A program made the position numbers and the translations under genes. DNA of 64,000 bases. Source: Mycolicibacter icosiumassiliensis (GTDB taxonomy: Bacteria > Actinomycetota > Actinomycetes > Mycobacteriales > Mycobacteriaceae). Position 1 is the stretch's first letter. Each line of letters opens with the position of its first letter. Positions 51,063-59,717 of the stretch are shown one piece after another. The notes below the pieces were generated by a model that was given only the letters and a program-made list of their open reading frames with translations, ran no database searches and had not been told where the DNA came from. The stretch lies in NCBI RefSeq assembly GCF_900078685.2, contig NZ_LT546166.1, positions 725,111 through 789,110 on the forward strand, written 5' to 3'.

Positions 51063-53238
51063 GCATCAGGACCTCGCCGACTCCGTGCGGTCCTTCGTCA
51101 CCCGGGCCGTGCCGTCCGAAATGCTGCACGCCGCCATGGACACGCCGATCCAGAATCCGCCGCCGTATTGGCGGGCCGCCGCTGAGCAGGGCTTGGCGGG
51201 TGTGCATCTGGCCGAGGACGCCGGCGGACAGGGCTTCGGAATCTTGGAACTGGCTGTGGTCCTCGCCGAGTTCGGTTACGGCGCAGTGCCCGGCCCGTTT
51301 GTGCCGTCCGCAATCGCCAGTGCCCTGATCGCCGCGAACGATCCGGCGGCCGCCGAGCTGAGCGGGCTGGCCAACGGAGAGGTGATCGCCAGCTACACGA
51401 TCAATCCGGGGCTGACCGGCACCGCCCAAGGAACGGGGCTGGTGATCCGCGGCGAAGCCCGTGCGGTCGCGGCCGCCGCCCAGGCGTCGCTGCTGGTGCT
51501 GCCCGTGGCGGTCGACGGCGCGGAGGTGTGGGTGGTGCTGCCCGCCGACCAGCTCGAGATCGAGCCGGTGACCAGCGTGGACCCGCTGCGCCCGATCGCC
51601 CACGTGCGCGCCGACGGCGTCGAGGTCGACGACACGGCGATCCTGCGCAACCTCACGGCGGTGCGCGCACACGCGCTGATCTCGACGCTGCTTTCCGCGG
51701 AGGCCGTCGGCGTGGCCCGCTGGGCCACCGATACCGCGGCGGACTACGCCAAGATCCGCGAACAGTTCGGCCGGCCGATCGGCCAGTTCCAGGCCATCAA
51801 ACACAAGTGCGCGGAGATGATCGCCACCACCGAACGGGCCACCGCTGCAGTGTGGGACGCCGCCCGAGCGATCGATGAAGCCGACCAGAACGGCTGGGAC
51901 ACTGCGGGTCCGACGGTGCAGTTCGCGACGGCCGTGGCGGCCACCCTGGCGCCGAGCGCCGCGCAGCACTGCACCCAGGACTGCATCCAGGTGCACGGTG
52001 GAATCGGCTTCACCTGGGAGCACGACGCGGGCGTGTACTACCGGCGGGCGCTGATACTGGCTGCTTCCTTCGGCTCCCGGTCCACGTACCCCCAACGGGT
52101 CATCGATACCGCCACCGCCGGTGCGATGCGCAAGATCGACATCGACCTGGACCCCGACACTGAGAAGTTGCGCGCCGAGATCCGGGCCGAGGTCGCGGCG
52201 CTCAAGGCCATGCCGCGCGACGAGCGCACGATCGCGATCGCCGAGGGCGGCTGGGTGTTGCCCTACCTGCCGAAGCCGTGGGGTCGGGCCGCCCAGCCGA
52301 TCGAGCAGATCATCATCGAGCAGGAATTCTCCACCGGTCGGGTGCGCCGCCAGGGGATGGGTATCGCCGCCTGGCTGATCCCGTCGATCGTGGCGTTTGG
52401 CACCGATGAGCAAAAGCAGCGTTTCCTGCCCGTCACGTTCCGCGGCGAAATGATCTGGTGCCAGCTGTTTTCCGAGCCTGGCGCCGGTTCAGACCTGGCC
52501 AGCCTGACCACCAAGGCCACCAAGGTCGACGGCGGCTGGCGGATCAGCGGCCAGAAGATCTGGACGTCGGCCGCGCAGTTCTCCTCGTGGGGAGCCCTGC
52601 TGGCCAGGACCGACTCGAGCGCTCCCAAACACGACGGCATCACCTACTTCCTGCTGGACATGAAGGCCGAGGGCGTGACCGTCAGTCCGCTGCGTGAGCT
52701 CACCGGCGGGGCAATGTTCAACACCGTGTTCATCGACGACGTGTTCATCCCCGACGAGTTGGTGCTCGGCGAGGTGAACCGCGGCTGGGAGGTCAGCCGC
52801 AACACCTTGACGGCCGAGCGGGTGTCGATCGGCGGCAGCGAGATGCCGTTCCTGGCCAGCCTCGACGGCTTCGTGGAGTTCATCCGGGACGGCGAGTTCG
52901 GCGGCGGTGAACAGCGCCGGGCCGGGCAGTTGATCGCCGAAGGGCACGCCGCCAAGCTGCTCAACCTGCGCTCGACGCTGCTGACCCTGGCGGGCAAGGA
53001 CCCGATGCCGGCGGCGGCGGTGTCCAAGCTGCTGTCGATGCGCACCGGACAGGGCTATGCCGAGTTCGCGGTGGGCACGTTCGCCGGCGACGCCGCGATC
53101 GGCGACCGCGAGCAATTGCCGGGCAAGTGGGCCGAGTACCTGTTGATGAGCCGGGCCACCACCATTTACGGCGGCACCTCGGAGGTGCAGCTCAACATCA
53201 TCGCCGAGCGGCTGCTGGGCCTCCCCCGCGATCCCTAA
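51040..53238 (+). CDS. fadE6: Fused two-domain acyl-CoA dehydrogenase, FadE6-like
   Basis: At 732 residues it is twice the normal acyl-CoA dehydrogenase length and very similar to M. tuberculosis FadE6 (Rv0271c). The first half (about 1-370) ends with IQVHGGIGFTWEHDAGVYYRR, the second (about 380-732) has WCQLFSEPGAGSDLASL, TGQKIW-like SGQKIWTSAAQ and a final TIYGGTSEVQLNIIAERLLG. Only one half may keep the catalytic glutamate, as in heteromeric FadE pairs. Fusion puts both halves in one chain. It lies next to the convergent fadD2-like gene as in M. tuberculosis. Confidence 0.93.
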   Translation: MPIAITSEHQDLADSVRSFVTRAVPSEMLHAAMDTPIQNPPPYWRAAAEQGLAGVHLAEDAGGQGFGILELAVVLAEFGYGAVPGPFVPSAIASALIAANDPAAAELSGLANGEVIASYTINPGLTGTAQGTGLVIRGEARAVAAAAQASLLVLPVAVDGAEVWVVLPADQLEIEPVTSVDPLRPIAHVRADGVEVDDTAILRNLTAVRAHALISTLLSAEAVGVARWATDTAADYAKIREQFGRPIGQFQAIKHKCAEMIATTERATAAVWDAARAIDEADQNGWDTAGPTVQFATAVAATLAPSAAQHCTQDCIQVHGGIGFTWEHDAGVYYRRALILAASFGSRSTYPQRVIDTATAGAMRKIDIDLDPDTEKLRAEIRAEVAALKAMPRDERTIAIAEGGWVLPYLPKPWGRAAQPIEQIIIEQEFSTGRVRRQGMGIAAWLIPSIVAFGTDEQKQRFLPVTFRGEMIWCQLFSEPGAGSDLASLTTKATKVDGGWRISGQKIWTSAAQFSSWGALLARTDSSAPKHDGITYFLLDMKAEGVTVSPLRELTGGAMFNTVFIDDVFIPDELVLGEVNRGWEVSRNTLTAERVSIGGSEMPFLASLDGFVEFIRDGEFGGGEQRRAGQLIAEGHAAKLLNLRSTLLTLAGKDPMPAAAVSKLLSMRTGQGYAEFAVGTFAGDAAIGDREQLPGKWAEYLLMSRATTIYGGTSEVQLNIIAERLLGLPRDP

Positions 53239-53239
53239 G

Positions 53240-53302
53240 CCGCGAGATCCCGCCCACGCAGGCCCCCACTCGAACTTTTCCTGCGTGAGCGCGATCTCGC
53301 GG
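53240..53302. repeat. Long inverted repeat between convergent fadE6-like and fadD2-like genes
   Basis: Arms of 23 bases (53240-53262 and 53280-53302) match at 21 positions around a 17-base spacer. They begin CCGCGAGATC and end GATCTCGCGG. It starts two bases after the fadE6-like stop codon. It could be a bidirectional terminator or a dispersed intergenic repeat. Confidence 0.75.
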
Positions 53303-53313
53303 AACAGATGGAT

Positions 53314-54984
53314 CTACAGGTCGCGGAGTTCGCGCTTGAGGATCTTGCCGGTCGGATTCCGCGGCAGCTCCTCAAGGAAGACCACCTCACGCGGCACCTT
53401 GTAACGGGCCAGGTGCTCCTTGACGTAGACCTTGATGGTGTCCTCGTCGACGGTGGAGCCTTCCTTGCGCACCACGAAGGCCCGCAGCCGTGCGCCCCAC
53501 TCCTTGTCCTCGACGCCCAACGCGGTCGCTTCGATCACGTCCGGGTGGCCGCTGATCAGGTCCTCGACTTCGGCGGGGAAGACGTTCTCGCCGCCGGAGA
53601 CGATCATCTCGTCGTCGCGACCGCTGACGTAGAGCAGGCCCCGCTCGTCGAAGTAGCCGACGTCACCCGAGGACAGCAGGCCATCGATGATCTGCTTGCC
53701 GCCGCCACCGGTGTAACCCTCGAACGGGAAGAAGTTGCCGACGAAGATCCGCCCGACCTGGCCCCGCGGCAGTTCGTTGCCGTTGTCGTCGAGGATCTTG
53801 ACCTTGACGCCCTTGACCACCTGTCCCACCGTCGCCGGGTTGTACTGCAGATCGGCGGGATCGGCGATCGTGGCGAACGCGACCTCGGTGGAGCCGTACA
53901 TGTTGTAGATGACCGGCCCCAGGTCCTTCATGGCCCGGGTCGCCAATTCGGCGCCGAGCTGCGATCCGGAGACGAACACGATCCGCAGGTTGGACAGGTC
54001 CGGCTTGGGGCTGGTCTTCTCCAGCTGGTCGAGGATCCGGGACAACATGACCGGGACGACGACCATGCCGGTCACCTTGTGCTTCTCCAGATCCTCCAGC
54101 ACGGTGGCCGGCTTGAACCGGCGCCGCAGCACCAGTGTCGAGCCGAAGAACATGGCCAGGGTGCCGTGCAGATAGCCCAGCGCGTGGAACATCGGCGACG
54201 GCAATGACGTCACCTCACCGGCGCGGAACGGGACGTGCGACAGGATGCCGCCGATCGGCGCCATGGTGGGCGGGGTGCTGCGGTTGGCGCCCTTGGGGGT
54301 ACCGGTGGTGCCGGAGGTCAGGATGATGATCGAGGCGTGCTTGGTGATCTTGGGCGCCGGCGCCTTGCTGCTGCGCGCAATGAGCTGCGCCAGCGTCTCG
54401 TCGGTGCTTCCCGACGGTTCATCGGTGTCCGGGTTGACGCCCAACGCCCGCAATTTGCCCAGCGGCGGTGCGGCCTGCGCCACGGCGGCGGTGTATTCGT
54501 CGTCGTAAATGATCAGTTTGGCGCCTTCGCGTTCGGAGACGTCCTTGATCTGCGGGCCGGAGAACTCACTGTTCAGCAGGATCAGCCGGGCGCCGACCCG
54601 GGCGGCACCGTAGTTGGCGATCAGGAACCAGCGGTGGTTGCGGGCCAGGATCGCCACCCCGTCACCGCCGCGCACCCCCATGGCGAGCAGGCCGTTGGCC
54701 ACCGCGTTGACGGCGTCGTCGAGTTCTTTGAACGTGATGCTGCCGTCGTCGTCGATCACGGCGACACCGTTCGGGTTACGACGGGCATTGAGCGCCGGAA
54801 TCATCCCCAGCTCACCCCAGCGCGCCCCGTCCGCGAGTGCACTGGCGATGACCCGTGGCGACTCCAGCTTCAACGCACCGGACTGCAGGATCTTGCGCAG
54901 ATAATGCAACTCGGCGCCACCGCGTTCGAGATAGCGACCGAGCTTGTTTACAGCCTGACTGGGCAGGTCAGTGAGCTTAGCCAT
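53314..54984 (-). CDS. fadD2: Acyl-CoA synthetase, FadD2-like
   Basis: The 556-residue protein is very close to M. tuberculosis FadD2 (Rv0270). It has the ATP motif IIILTSGTTGTPKGANRS, the motif NMYGSTEVAFATIA, SSGDVGYFDERGLLY and the lysine motif RNPTGKILKRELRDL. It activates fatty acids to acyl-CoA. Genes on both sides keep the M. tuberculosis order Rv0269c, fadD2, fadE6. Confidence 0.93.
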   Translation of the reverse strand: MAKLTDLPSQAVNKLGRYLERGGAELHYLRKILQSGALKLESPRVIASALADGARWGELGMIPALNARRNPNGVAVIDDDGSITFKELDDAVNAVANGLLAMGVRGGDGVAILARNHRWFLIANYGAARVGARLILLNSEFSGPQIKDVSEREGAKLIIYDDEYTAAVAQAAPPLGKLRALGVNPDTDEPSGSTDETLAQLIARSSKAPAPKITKHASIIILTSGTTGTPKGANRSTPPTMAPIGGILSHVPFRAGEVTSLPSPMFHALGYLHGTLAMFFGSTLVLRRRFKPATVLEDLEKHKVTGMVVVPVMLSRILDQLEKTSPKPDLSNLRIVFVSGSQLGAELATRAMKDLGPVIYNMYGSTEVAFATIADPADLQYNPATVGQVVKGVKVKILDDNGNELPRGQVGRIFVGNFFPFEGYTGGGGKQIIDGLLSSGDVGYFDERGLLYVSGRDDEMIVSGGENVFPAEVEDLISGHPDVIEATALGVEDKEWGARLRAFVVRKEGSTVDEDTIKVYVKEHLARYKVPREVVFLEELPRNPTGKILKRELRDL

Positions 54985-55051
54985 GGGACAACCTTATGTG
55001 ACGCAGATCGCCGTTGGGCAGCGGATGGCGGCCTCTCATTAACATGACCTC

Positions 55052-56281
55052 ATGGCCGGCGGGATGTCGCTGGAGGTTGCGGGGCACCGGGTGGTGGTCA
55101 CCCACCCGGAAAAGTTGGTCTTCCCAGGTGGACGAGGCTCCACCCCGCGGACCAAGATCGAGCTGATTCGCTACTACCTGTCGGTGGCCGACGGTGCGCT
55201 GCGCGGGGTGGCCGGTCGGCCGATGATCCTCAAACGGTTCGTCGACGGCATCGACGCCGAGGCCGTCTTCCAGAAGCGGGCACCGGCCAACCGTCCGGAG
55301 TGGGTATCGATCGCAGAACTGCACTATGCGTCGGGCCGGTCGGCGCAGGAGGTCGTCGTCGACGATGCGGCCGGGCTGGCCTGGGTGATCAACCTGGGCT
55401 GTGTGGATCTCAACCCGCACCCGGTGCTCGCCGGCGACCTCGACCATCCCGACGAGCTGCGGGTCGACCTCGATCCGATGCCGGGAGTCGGCTGGCCAGA
55501 GATCGTCGAGGTGACCCTGCTGGCTCGTGAAGTACTGGCCGATCACGGGCTGACGGCGTGGCCGAAGACATCGGGCTCACGAGGCATGCACATCTACGCG
55601 CGGATCGCACCGCAGTGGGAGTTCGGCCAGGTGCGGCTGGCGGCACAGGCGGTGGCCCGCGAGATCGAGCGGCGCGCACCGCAGTTGGCCACCAGCCGGT
55701 GGTGGAAAGAGGAGCGGCACGGCGTCTTCGTGGACTTCAACCAGAACGCCAAGGACCGCACGGTCGCCTCGGCGTACTCGGTGCGGGCCACTGCCGACGC
55801 TCGGGTGTCGACGCCGCTGTTTTGGGACGAGGTCGCCGACGCGGACCCGGCGGCCTTCACAGTGGACACGGTGCCGGACCGCGTCGCGCAGATCGGCGAC
55901 CCCTGGGCGGGAATGAACGACACCGTCGGCGGGCTGGCATCGCTGTTGGAGCTGGCCGACGAGCAGGGCCCGGCGGAGAAGGCCCCGCGCGGCGCCCGCA
56001 AGAACGTCGACGGCCGGCGCACGTCACCGCTGCCGTTGATCGAGATCGCCCGCACCAGGACTCGCGGCGAGGCGATGGCTGCCCTGGACGTCGGGCGGGA
56101 CCGGCACGCCGCAGCGGCGAAACAGCTGGCGCCCGAGGATGTTCTGCTCGACGGTATGCGCGGCCCGAGTTCGATCTGGTACCGGGTCCGGATCAACCTG
56201 CAGCATGTCGAAGCGGCGCAGCGCCCGCCCCAGGAGGAGTTGATCGCCGACTACAGCCCTTGGAAGGGCAAGCAGCTCTAG
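55052..56281 (+). CDS. LigD polymerase-domain (PrimPol/AEP) protein, PolD2-like
   Basis: The 409-residue protein resembles stand-alone archaeo-eukaryotic primase-like polymerases of mycobacteria (Rv0269c/PolD2), relatives of the LigD polymerase domain used in end joining. The first metal-binding pair is in LRVDLDPMPGV, the nucleotide-binding motif is SGSRGMHIYARI, and the third aspartate is in GVFVDFNQNAKDRT. No ligase or nuclease domain is attached. It ends three bases from the convergent kshA gene and its start is divergent from fadD2-like, 67 bases away. Confidence 0.88.
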   Translation: MAGGMSLEVAGHRVVVTHPEKLVFPGGRGSTPRTKIELIRYYLSVADGALRGVAGRPMILKRFVDGIDAEAVFQKRAPANRPEWVSIAELHYASGRSAQEVVVDDAAGLAWVINLGCVDLNPHPVLAGDLDHPDELRVDLDPMPGVGWPEIVEVTLLAREVLADHGLTAWPKTSGSRGMHIYARIAPQWEFGQVRLAAQAVAREIERRAPQLATSRWWKEERHGVFVDFNQNAKDRTVASAYSVRATADARVSTPLFWDEVADADPAAFTVDTVPDRVAQIGDPWAGMNDTVGGLASLLELADEQGPAEKAPRGARKNVDGRRTSPLPLIEIARTRTRGEAMAALDVGRDRHAAAAKQLAPEDVLLDGMRGPSSIWYRVRINLQHVEAAQRPPQEELIADYSPWKGKQL

Positions 56282-56284
56282 CGA

Positions 56285-57418
56285 TCAGGGCACGGTGATG
56301 CCGGCGGCCAGGTTCGCGGCGACTTCGGACTCCCAGTGCCCGAACGCGTGGGTGGTGTCGACCTCCACCTCGAATCGGTCGGTCATCTCCGGGGTGACGG
56401 CCGCGGCGTCGACGTAGAACTGCTCGTACCATCGGCGCAGCTGGTACACCGGACCGTCCTCTTCGGTGAGCAACGGGTTCTCCACGGGCGCCTTGTGCTT
56501 CCAGATCTCGACGTCCTCCAAGAACCCGGCTCCGAATGAGCGGCTCATCGCCGCAGCGAGTTTGGCGGCCTTCTCCGCCGGCAAGTTCGGCATCTGCTGG
56601 ACAGCGACGCCCCACTGCAGCATGAAGGAGTTCTGCGTCACCGGGTAGTGGCAGTTGATCAGCGCGATCTCAGCGGTGAAGTCGGGCGCGAGGTCGTTGT
56701 GCAGCCAGTTGATCATGTAGGCCGGCCCGAAGTAGGTCGCCTCGGAGCGCAGGTAGGTGCCCTCCCACAGTTTGTCGGCGCCCGGCGAGTCCGGCCGGAC
56801 CTTGCTCTCCATGTACTGGCTGGCGCAGGTGCCCTCGATGACGTTCTTGAAGTAGGTCGGGTAGGAGTGGTGGATGTAGAAGAAGTGCGCCATGTCGACG
56901 ACGTTGTCAATGATCTCTCGGCAGTTGGCGCCCTCGATCAGGACCGAATCCCACTGCCACGGCGACCACCTGCCGGCGTCCATTCCTTCGATCTGCGGCG
57001 GGGTGAGGTCGGCGGGTGGCGTCGATCCCTCCGGGTCGTGCCACATCAACAGTTGACCGTTGACCTCGCAGGTGGGCCAATGTCGGGTGCGCGCTATCCG
57101 CGGTGGTCGTTTGGCGTAGGGCACCGTGGTGCACCGTCCGGTCGAGCCCTGCCAACGCCAGTCGTGGAAGGGGCAGGCCACGGTGTCACCCTTGATGGTG
57201 CCCCGGGACAGGTCGCCACCCATGTGCCGGCAGTACGAATCCAAGACATGCACGTCGCCGCTGGAGTCGGCGAACACCACCAGCTTGGTGCCAAAGGCGT
57301 TGATGCCGTGCGGTTTACCGTCCCGGAAGGTCTCGGTCAGCCCCAGGCAGTGCCATCCCCGGGCATAGCGGGTCTTCGGTATGCCGTGGTCCAGCTCGCG
57401 GATCGCGCAGTCGCTCAT
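56285..57418 (-). CDS. kshA: 3-ketosteroid 9-alpha-hydroxylase oxygenase component, KshA-like
   Basis: The 377-residue Rieske oxygenase strongly resembles KshA (Rv3526), which hydroxylates C9 of 3-ketosteroids and opens ring B. The Rieske ligands are C and H in YCRHMGGDL and C and H in CPFHDWRW. The mononuclear iron site is in IIDNVVDMAHFFYIHHSYP. Conserved blocks YMINWLHND and YPVTQNSFMLQWG are present. A KshB reductase is not encoded next to it. The reductases at 6986 or 22201 are of a different type but cannot be excluded. It lies 5 bases after the FadD17-like gene. Confidence 0.93.
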   Translation of the reverse strand: MSDCAIRELDHGIPKTRYARGWHCLGLTETFRDGKPHGINAFGTKLVVFADSSGDVHVLDSYCRHMGGDLSRGTIKGDTVACPFHDWRWQGSTGRCTTVPYAKRPPRIARTRHWPTCEVNGQLLMWHDPEGSTPPADLTPPQIEGMDAGRWSPWQWDSVLIEGANCREIIDNVVDMAHFFYIHHSYPTYFKNVIEGTCASQYMESKVRPDSPGADKLWEGTYLRSEATYFGPAYMINWLHNDLAPDFTAEIALINCHYPVTQNSFMLQWGVAVQQMPNLPAEKAAKLAAAMSRSFGAGFLEDVEIWKHKAPVENPLLTEEDGPVYQLRRWYEQFYVDAAAVTPEMTDRFEVEVDTTHAFGHWESEVAANLAAGITVP

Positions 57419-57423
57419 CGTCT

Positions 57424-59085
57424 CTACCCTTCGCCTCGCAGGTAGCTTTGCCGGCCGTAGGACGTGAATTCGGCGTCCAGTGCACGCTTGTCGTCGTCGG
57501 TCATGCGGACGTACTCAGGGGTACCCCGACCGACCCAGCGGTATACCGGTTCGTCGGTGTGCCAGCGCCTAGCCTGTAATTCGCGTTTGAGTACCTTGTT
57601 CGAGCCGGTGACCGGCAGGCCGGCCGAGACCCGGAGAAACCGCGGGAAACCCTTGCGGCCCAGGTCGGGCTGAGCGGCCAGAAACCCGGCGAAGGCCGCC
57701 GCGTCGAAGCTGTCGGGGTCGGCGACCTCGACAGCACCCATCACCTGATCGCCGGAGCGCGGGTCGGGCACCGCGTAGACGCCGGCACTGATGATCAGCG
57801 GATGCCGGCGCAGTACCTGTTCGATGGTCAGCGCGGAGGTGTTCTCGCCGTCGACCCGGATCCAGTCGCCGCGGCGGCCGGCGAAGTACAGGAAGCCGGC
57901 CTCGTCGCGGTAGCCCAGGTCTCCGGTCCAGTACCAGCCGTCGCGGATCTTGTCGGAGTCCGCGGCGTCGTTCTTGTAGTAGCCCTCGAAGTCGCGGGCC
58001 CCGGTCTTATCGACGATCTCGCCGACCGCGTCGTCGGCGTTGGCCACCCTGCCGTGTTCGTCGAGGATCGCCGTGGCGCATTCGGCACGGGTCTGCGGGT
58101 CGACGATGGCGATGCCGGCGTGCGCCGGACGGCCCAGCGCGCCAGGTGGTGCCGCCGGGTCGGGTATCGCGGCGTTGCCGCCTTCGCTGGAGCCGTACCC
58201 CTCATGCAGGACGGCGCCGAACCGGCGGAGGAACTCCGCCTGATCCTGTGGCGACGCCTCGGTTCCGAAGCCGCGAACCAGGACGTTATCGGCGTCGTCG
58301 GGCTGTTCGGTGGTGGCCAGCAGGTAGCCCAGCGCCTTGCCCACGTAGGTGAAGAACGTCGCGCCGAAGTAGCGCACGTCGGGCAGGAACTGCGACGCCG
58401 AGAATTTGGGGGTCAGACAGATCGTGGCTCCGTTGGCCAGCGCGGGCGCCCACAGCGCCATGATCGCGTTGCCGTGAAACAGCGGCATGCAGCAGTAGTC
58501 GACGTCGGAGCGCACGTGGCCGAATTTGGCGGTGGCCATTTCGGCGATCCGGACCAGCCGGCCCTGGCTGCACTTGACCGCCTTGGAGGCACCGGTGGTG
58601 CCCGAGGTGAACAGCAGCAGCAGCAACGATTCCGGCCCTACGCCCGGGGCGGCGGCCGGCTCCATCCGGTGCTCGTCGAGCAGCGCGGCGTAGCCGGGCT
58701 CGTCGATTACCAGGAAACGGTCGGGGTCCAGGCCGTGGCCTAGGCCGCGCAGTCGGCTCATCCCGGCGGTGTCGGTGACGATCAGCTGACAGTCCGCGTG
58801 GCGGATCTCCGCGGCCATCTCGGCATCGCCGCGGGTGGGGTTGATCCCGACGATGACCCCGCCGGACAGCGCACCGGCACCGAGCCAGAACACGAAATCT
58901 TCGACGTTGTCCAGCAGTACGCCGATGTGGAACGGCCCGTCCCGGCGTAACGACGACGCCAACGCGGCACGCGCGGCGGACTCGCGCACCACCTCGTCCC
59001 ACGTCCAATCCCGTTGCCGGGTACGCAGCCCCAGATGCTGGTCGCCGAGGCGGTCGAGCAGCATCCCGGCGATATCAGTACGCAT
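57424..59085 (-). CDS. Acyl-CoA synthetase, FadD17-like
   Basis: The 553-residue enzyme has LLLLFTSGTTGASKAVKCSQ, a motif GYGSSEGGNAAIPD and WTGDLGYRDEAGFLYFAGR, resembling FadD17/FadD19-type ligases that activate steroid side chains or fatty acids. The start overlaps the end of the upstream NTF2-like gene by 11 bases, and kshA follows at once, so the three form an operon that probably acts on a steroid or related polycyclic acid. Confidence 0.82.
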   Translation of the reverse strand: MRTDIAGMLLDRLGDQHLGLRTRQRDWTWDEVVRESAARAALASSLRRDGPFHIGVLLDNVEDFVFWLGAGALSGGVIVGINPTRGDAEMAAEIRHADCQLIVTDTAGMSRLRGLGHGLDPDRFLVIDEPGYAALLDEHRMEPAAAPGVGPESLLLLLFTSGTTGASKAVKCSQGRLVRIAEMATAKFGHVRSDVDYCCMPLFHGNAIMALWAPALANGATICLTPKFSASQFLPDVRYFGATFFTYVGKALGYLLATTEQPDDADNVLVRGFGTEASPQDQAEFLRRFGAVLHEGYGSSEGGNAAIPDPAAPPGALGRPAHAGIAIVDPQTRAECATAILDEHGRVANADDAVGEIVDKTGARDFEGYYKNDAADSDKIRDGWYWTGDLGYRDEAGFLYFAGRRGDWIRVDGENTSALTIEQVLRRHPLIISAGVYAVPDPRSGDQVMGAVEVADPDSFDAAAFAGFLAAQPDLGRKGFPRFLRVSAGLPVTGSNKVLKRELQARRWHTDEPVYRWVGRGTPEYVRMTDDDKRALDAEFTSYGRQSYLRGEG

Positions 59086-59638
59086 TCGCCGCGGGCGCGT
59101 GCACGAGATCGATGTACTGCTGCGGGAGGTCTTCGCGGGCCACCGGAGTCACGCTGCGCACGCCGGCGAAGTAGGAGTCCTCGCCGACGATCTTGCCGCT
59201 GGCATCGAGCGGCCACAGCAGCACCTGCCGGTACACCACCAAGTAGTCGGCGTCGGGATCGTCAACCTCGATTCCGAGGATGGCGGTCTGCGAACCCGGG
59301 TACAGCTGCTTCATGTTCCCCTCGGTCACTACGCAGTCGTCATCGACCACCAGCCGGTCGATCTCGAACTCCAATACGTTGGTGCGGGTCGCCATGAAGG
59401 CCGTGTAGTAGGTGTGCACGCCGTCGGTGGTCTTGGGACCAACGTCCTGACCGCCCATCCAGAAGTGGTAGTCCGGCTCAGCGCTCAGCGTTCCCATCAC
59501 CTGGTCGAGGTCGGGTGCCGCCTCGCCCTTCATGTGCTCGATCACCACTTCGAGCGCGGCCCGGTGCCGCTCATTGGTGGTTTCGGCCAACCGCTTCTCC
59601 AAGGGGGCCCAGGTCCGGCTGGGGTCGATGACGGTCAC
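59075..59638 (-). CDS. NTF2/SnoaL-like protein
   Basis: The 187-residue protein has the look of the NTF2-like fold, which includes ketosteroid isomerases and SnoaL-type cyclases: an N-terminal helix, YHFWMGGQDVGPKTTDGVHTYY and a strand-rich second half. The GTG start at 59638 follows an AAGGAG site. It is the first gene of the run with FadD17-like and KshA. A role in steroid turnover, perhaps hydration or isomerisation, is an inference from position. Confidence 0.7.
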   Translation of the reverse strand: MTVIDPSRTWAPLEKRLAETTNERHRAALEVVIEHMKGEAAPDLDQVMGTLSAEPDYHFWMGGQDVGPKTTDGVHTYYTAFMATRTNVLEFEIDRLVVDDDCVVTEGNMKQLYPGSQTAILGIEVDDPDADYLVVYRQVLLWPLDASGKIVGEDSYFAGVRSVTPVAREDLPQQYIDLVHAPAANAY

Positions 59639-59717
59639 GGTTCTCACTCCTTCGTTCAGGTGGTGATCATCATCACTGCAACCGCCAACACTCGTCATCC
59701 GCCATATGTCTGTTGAA

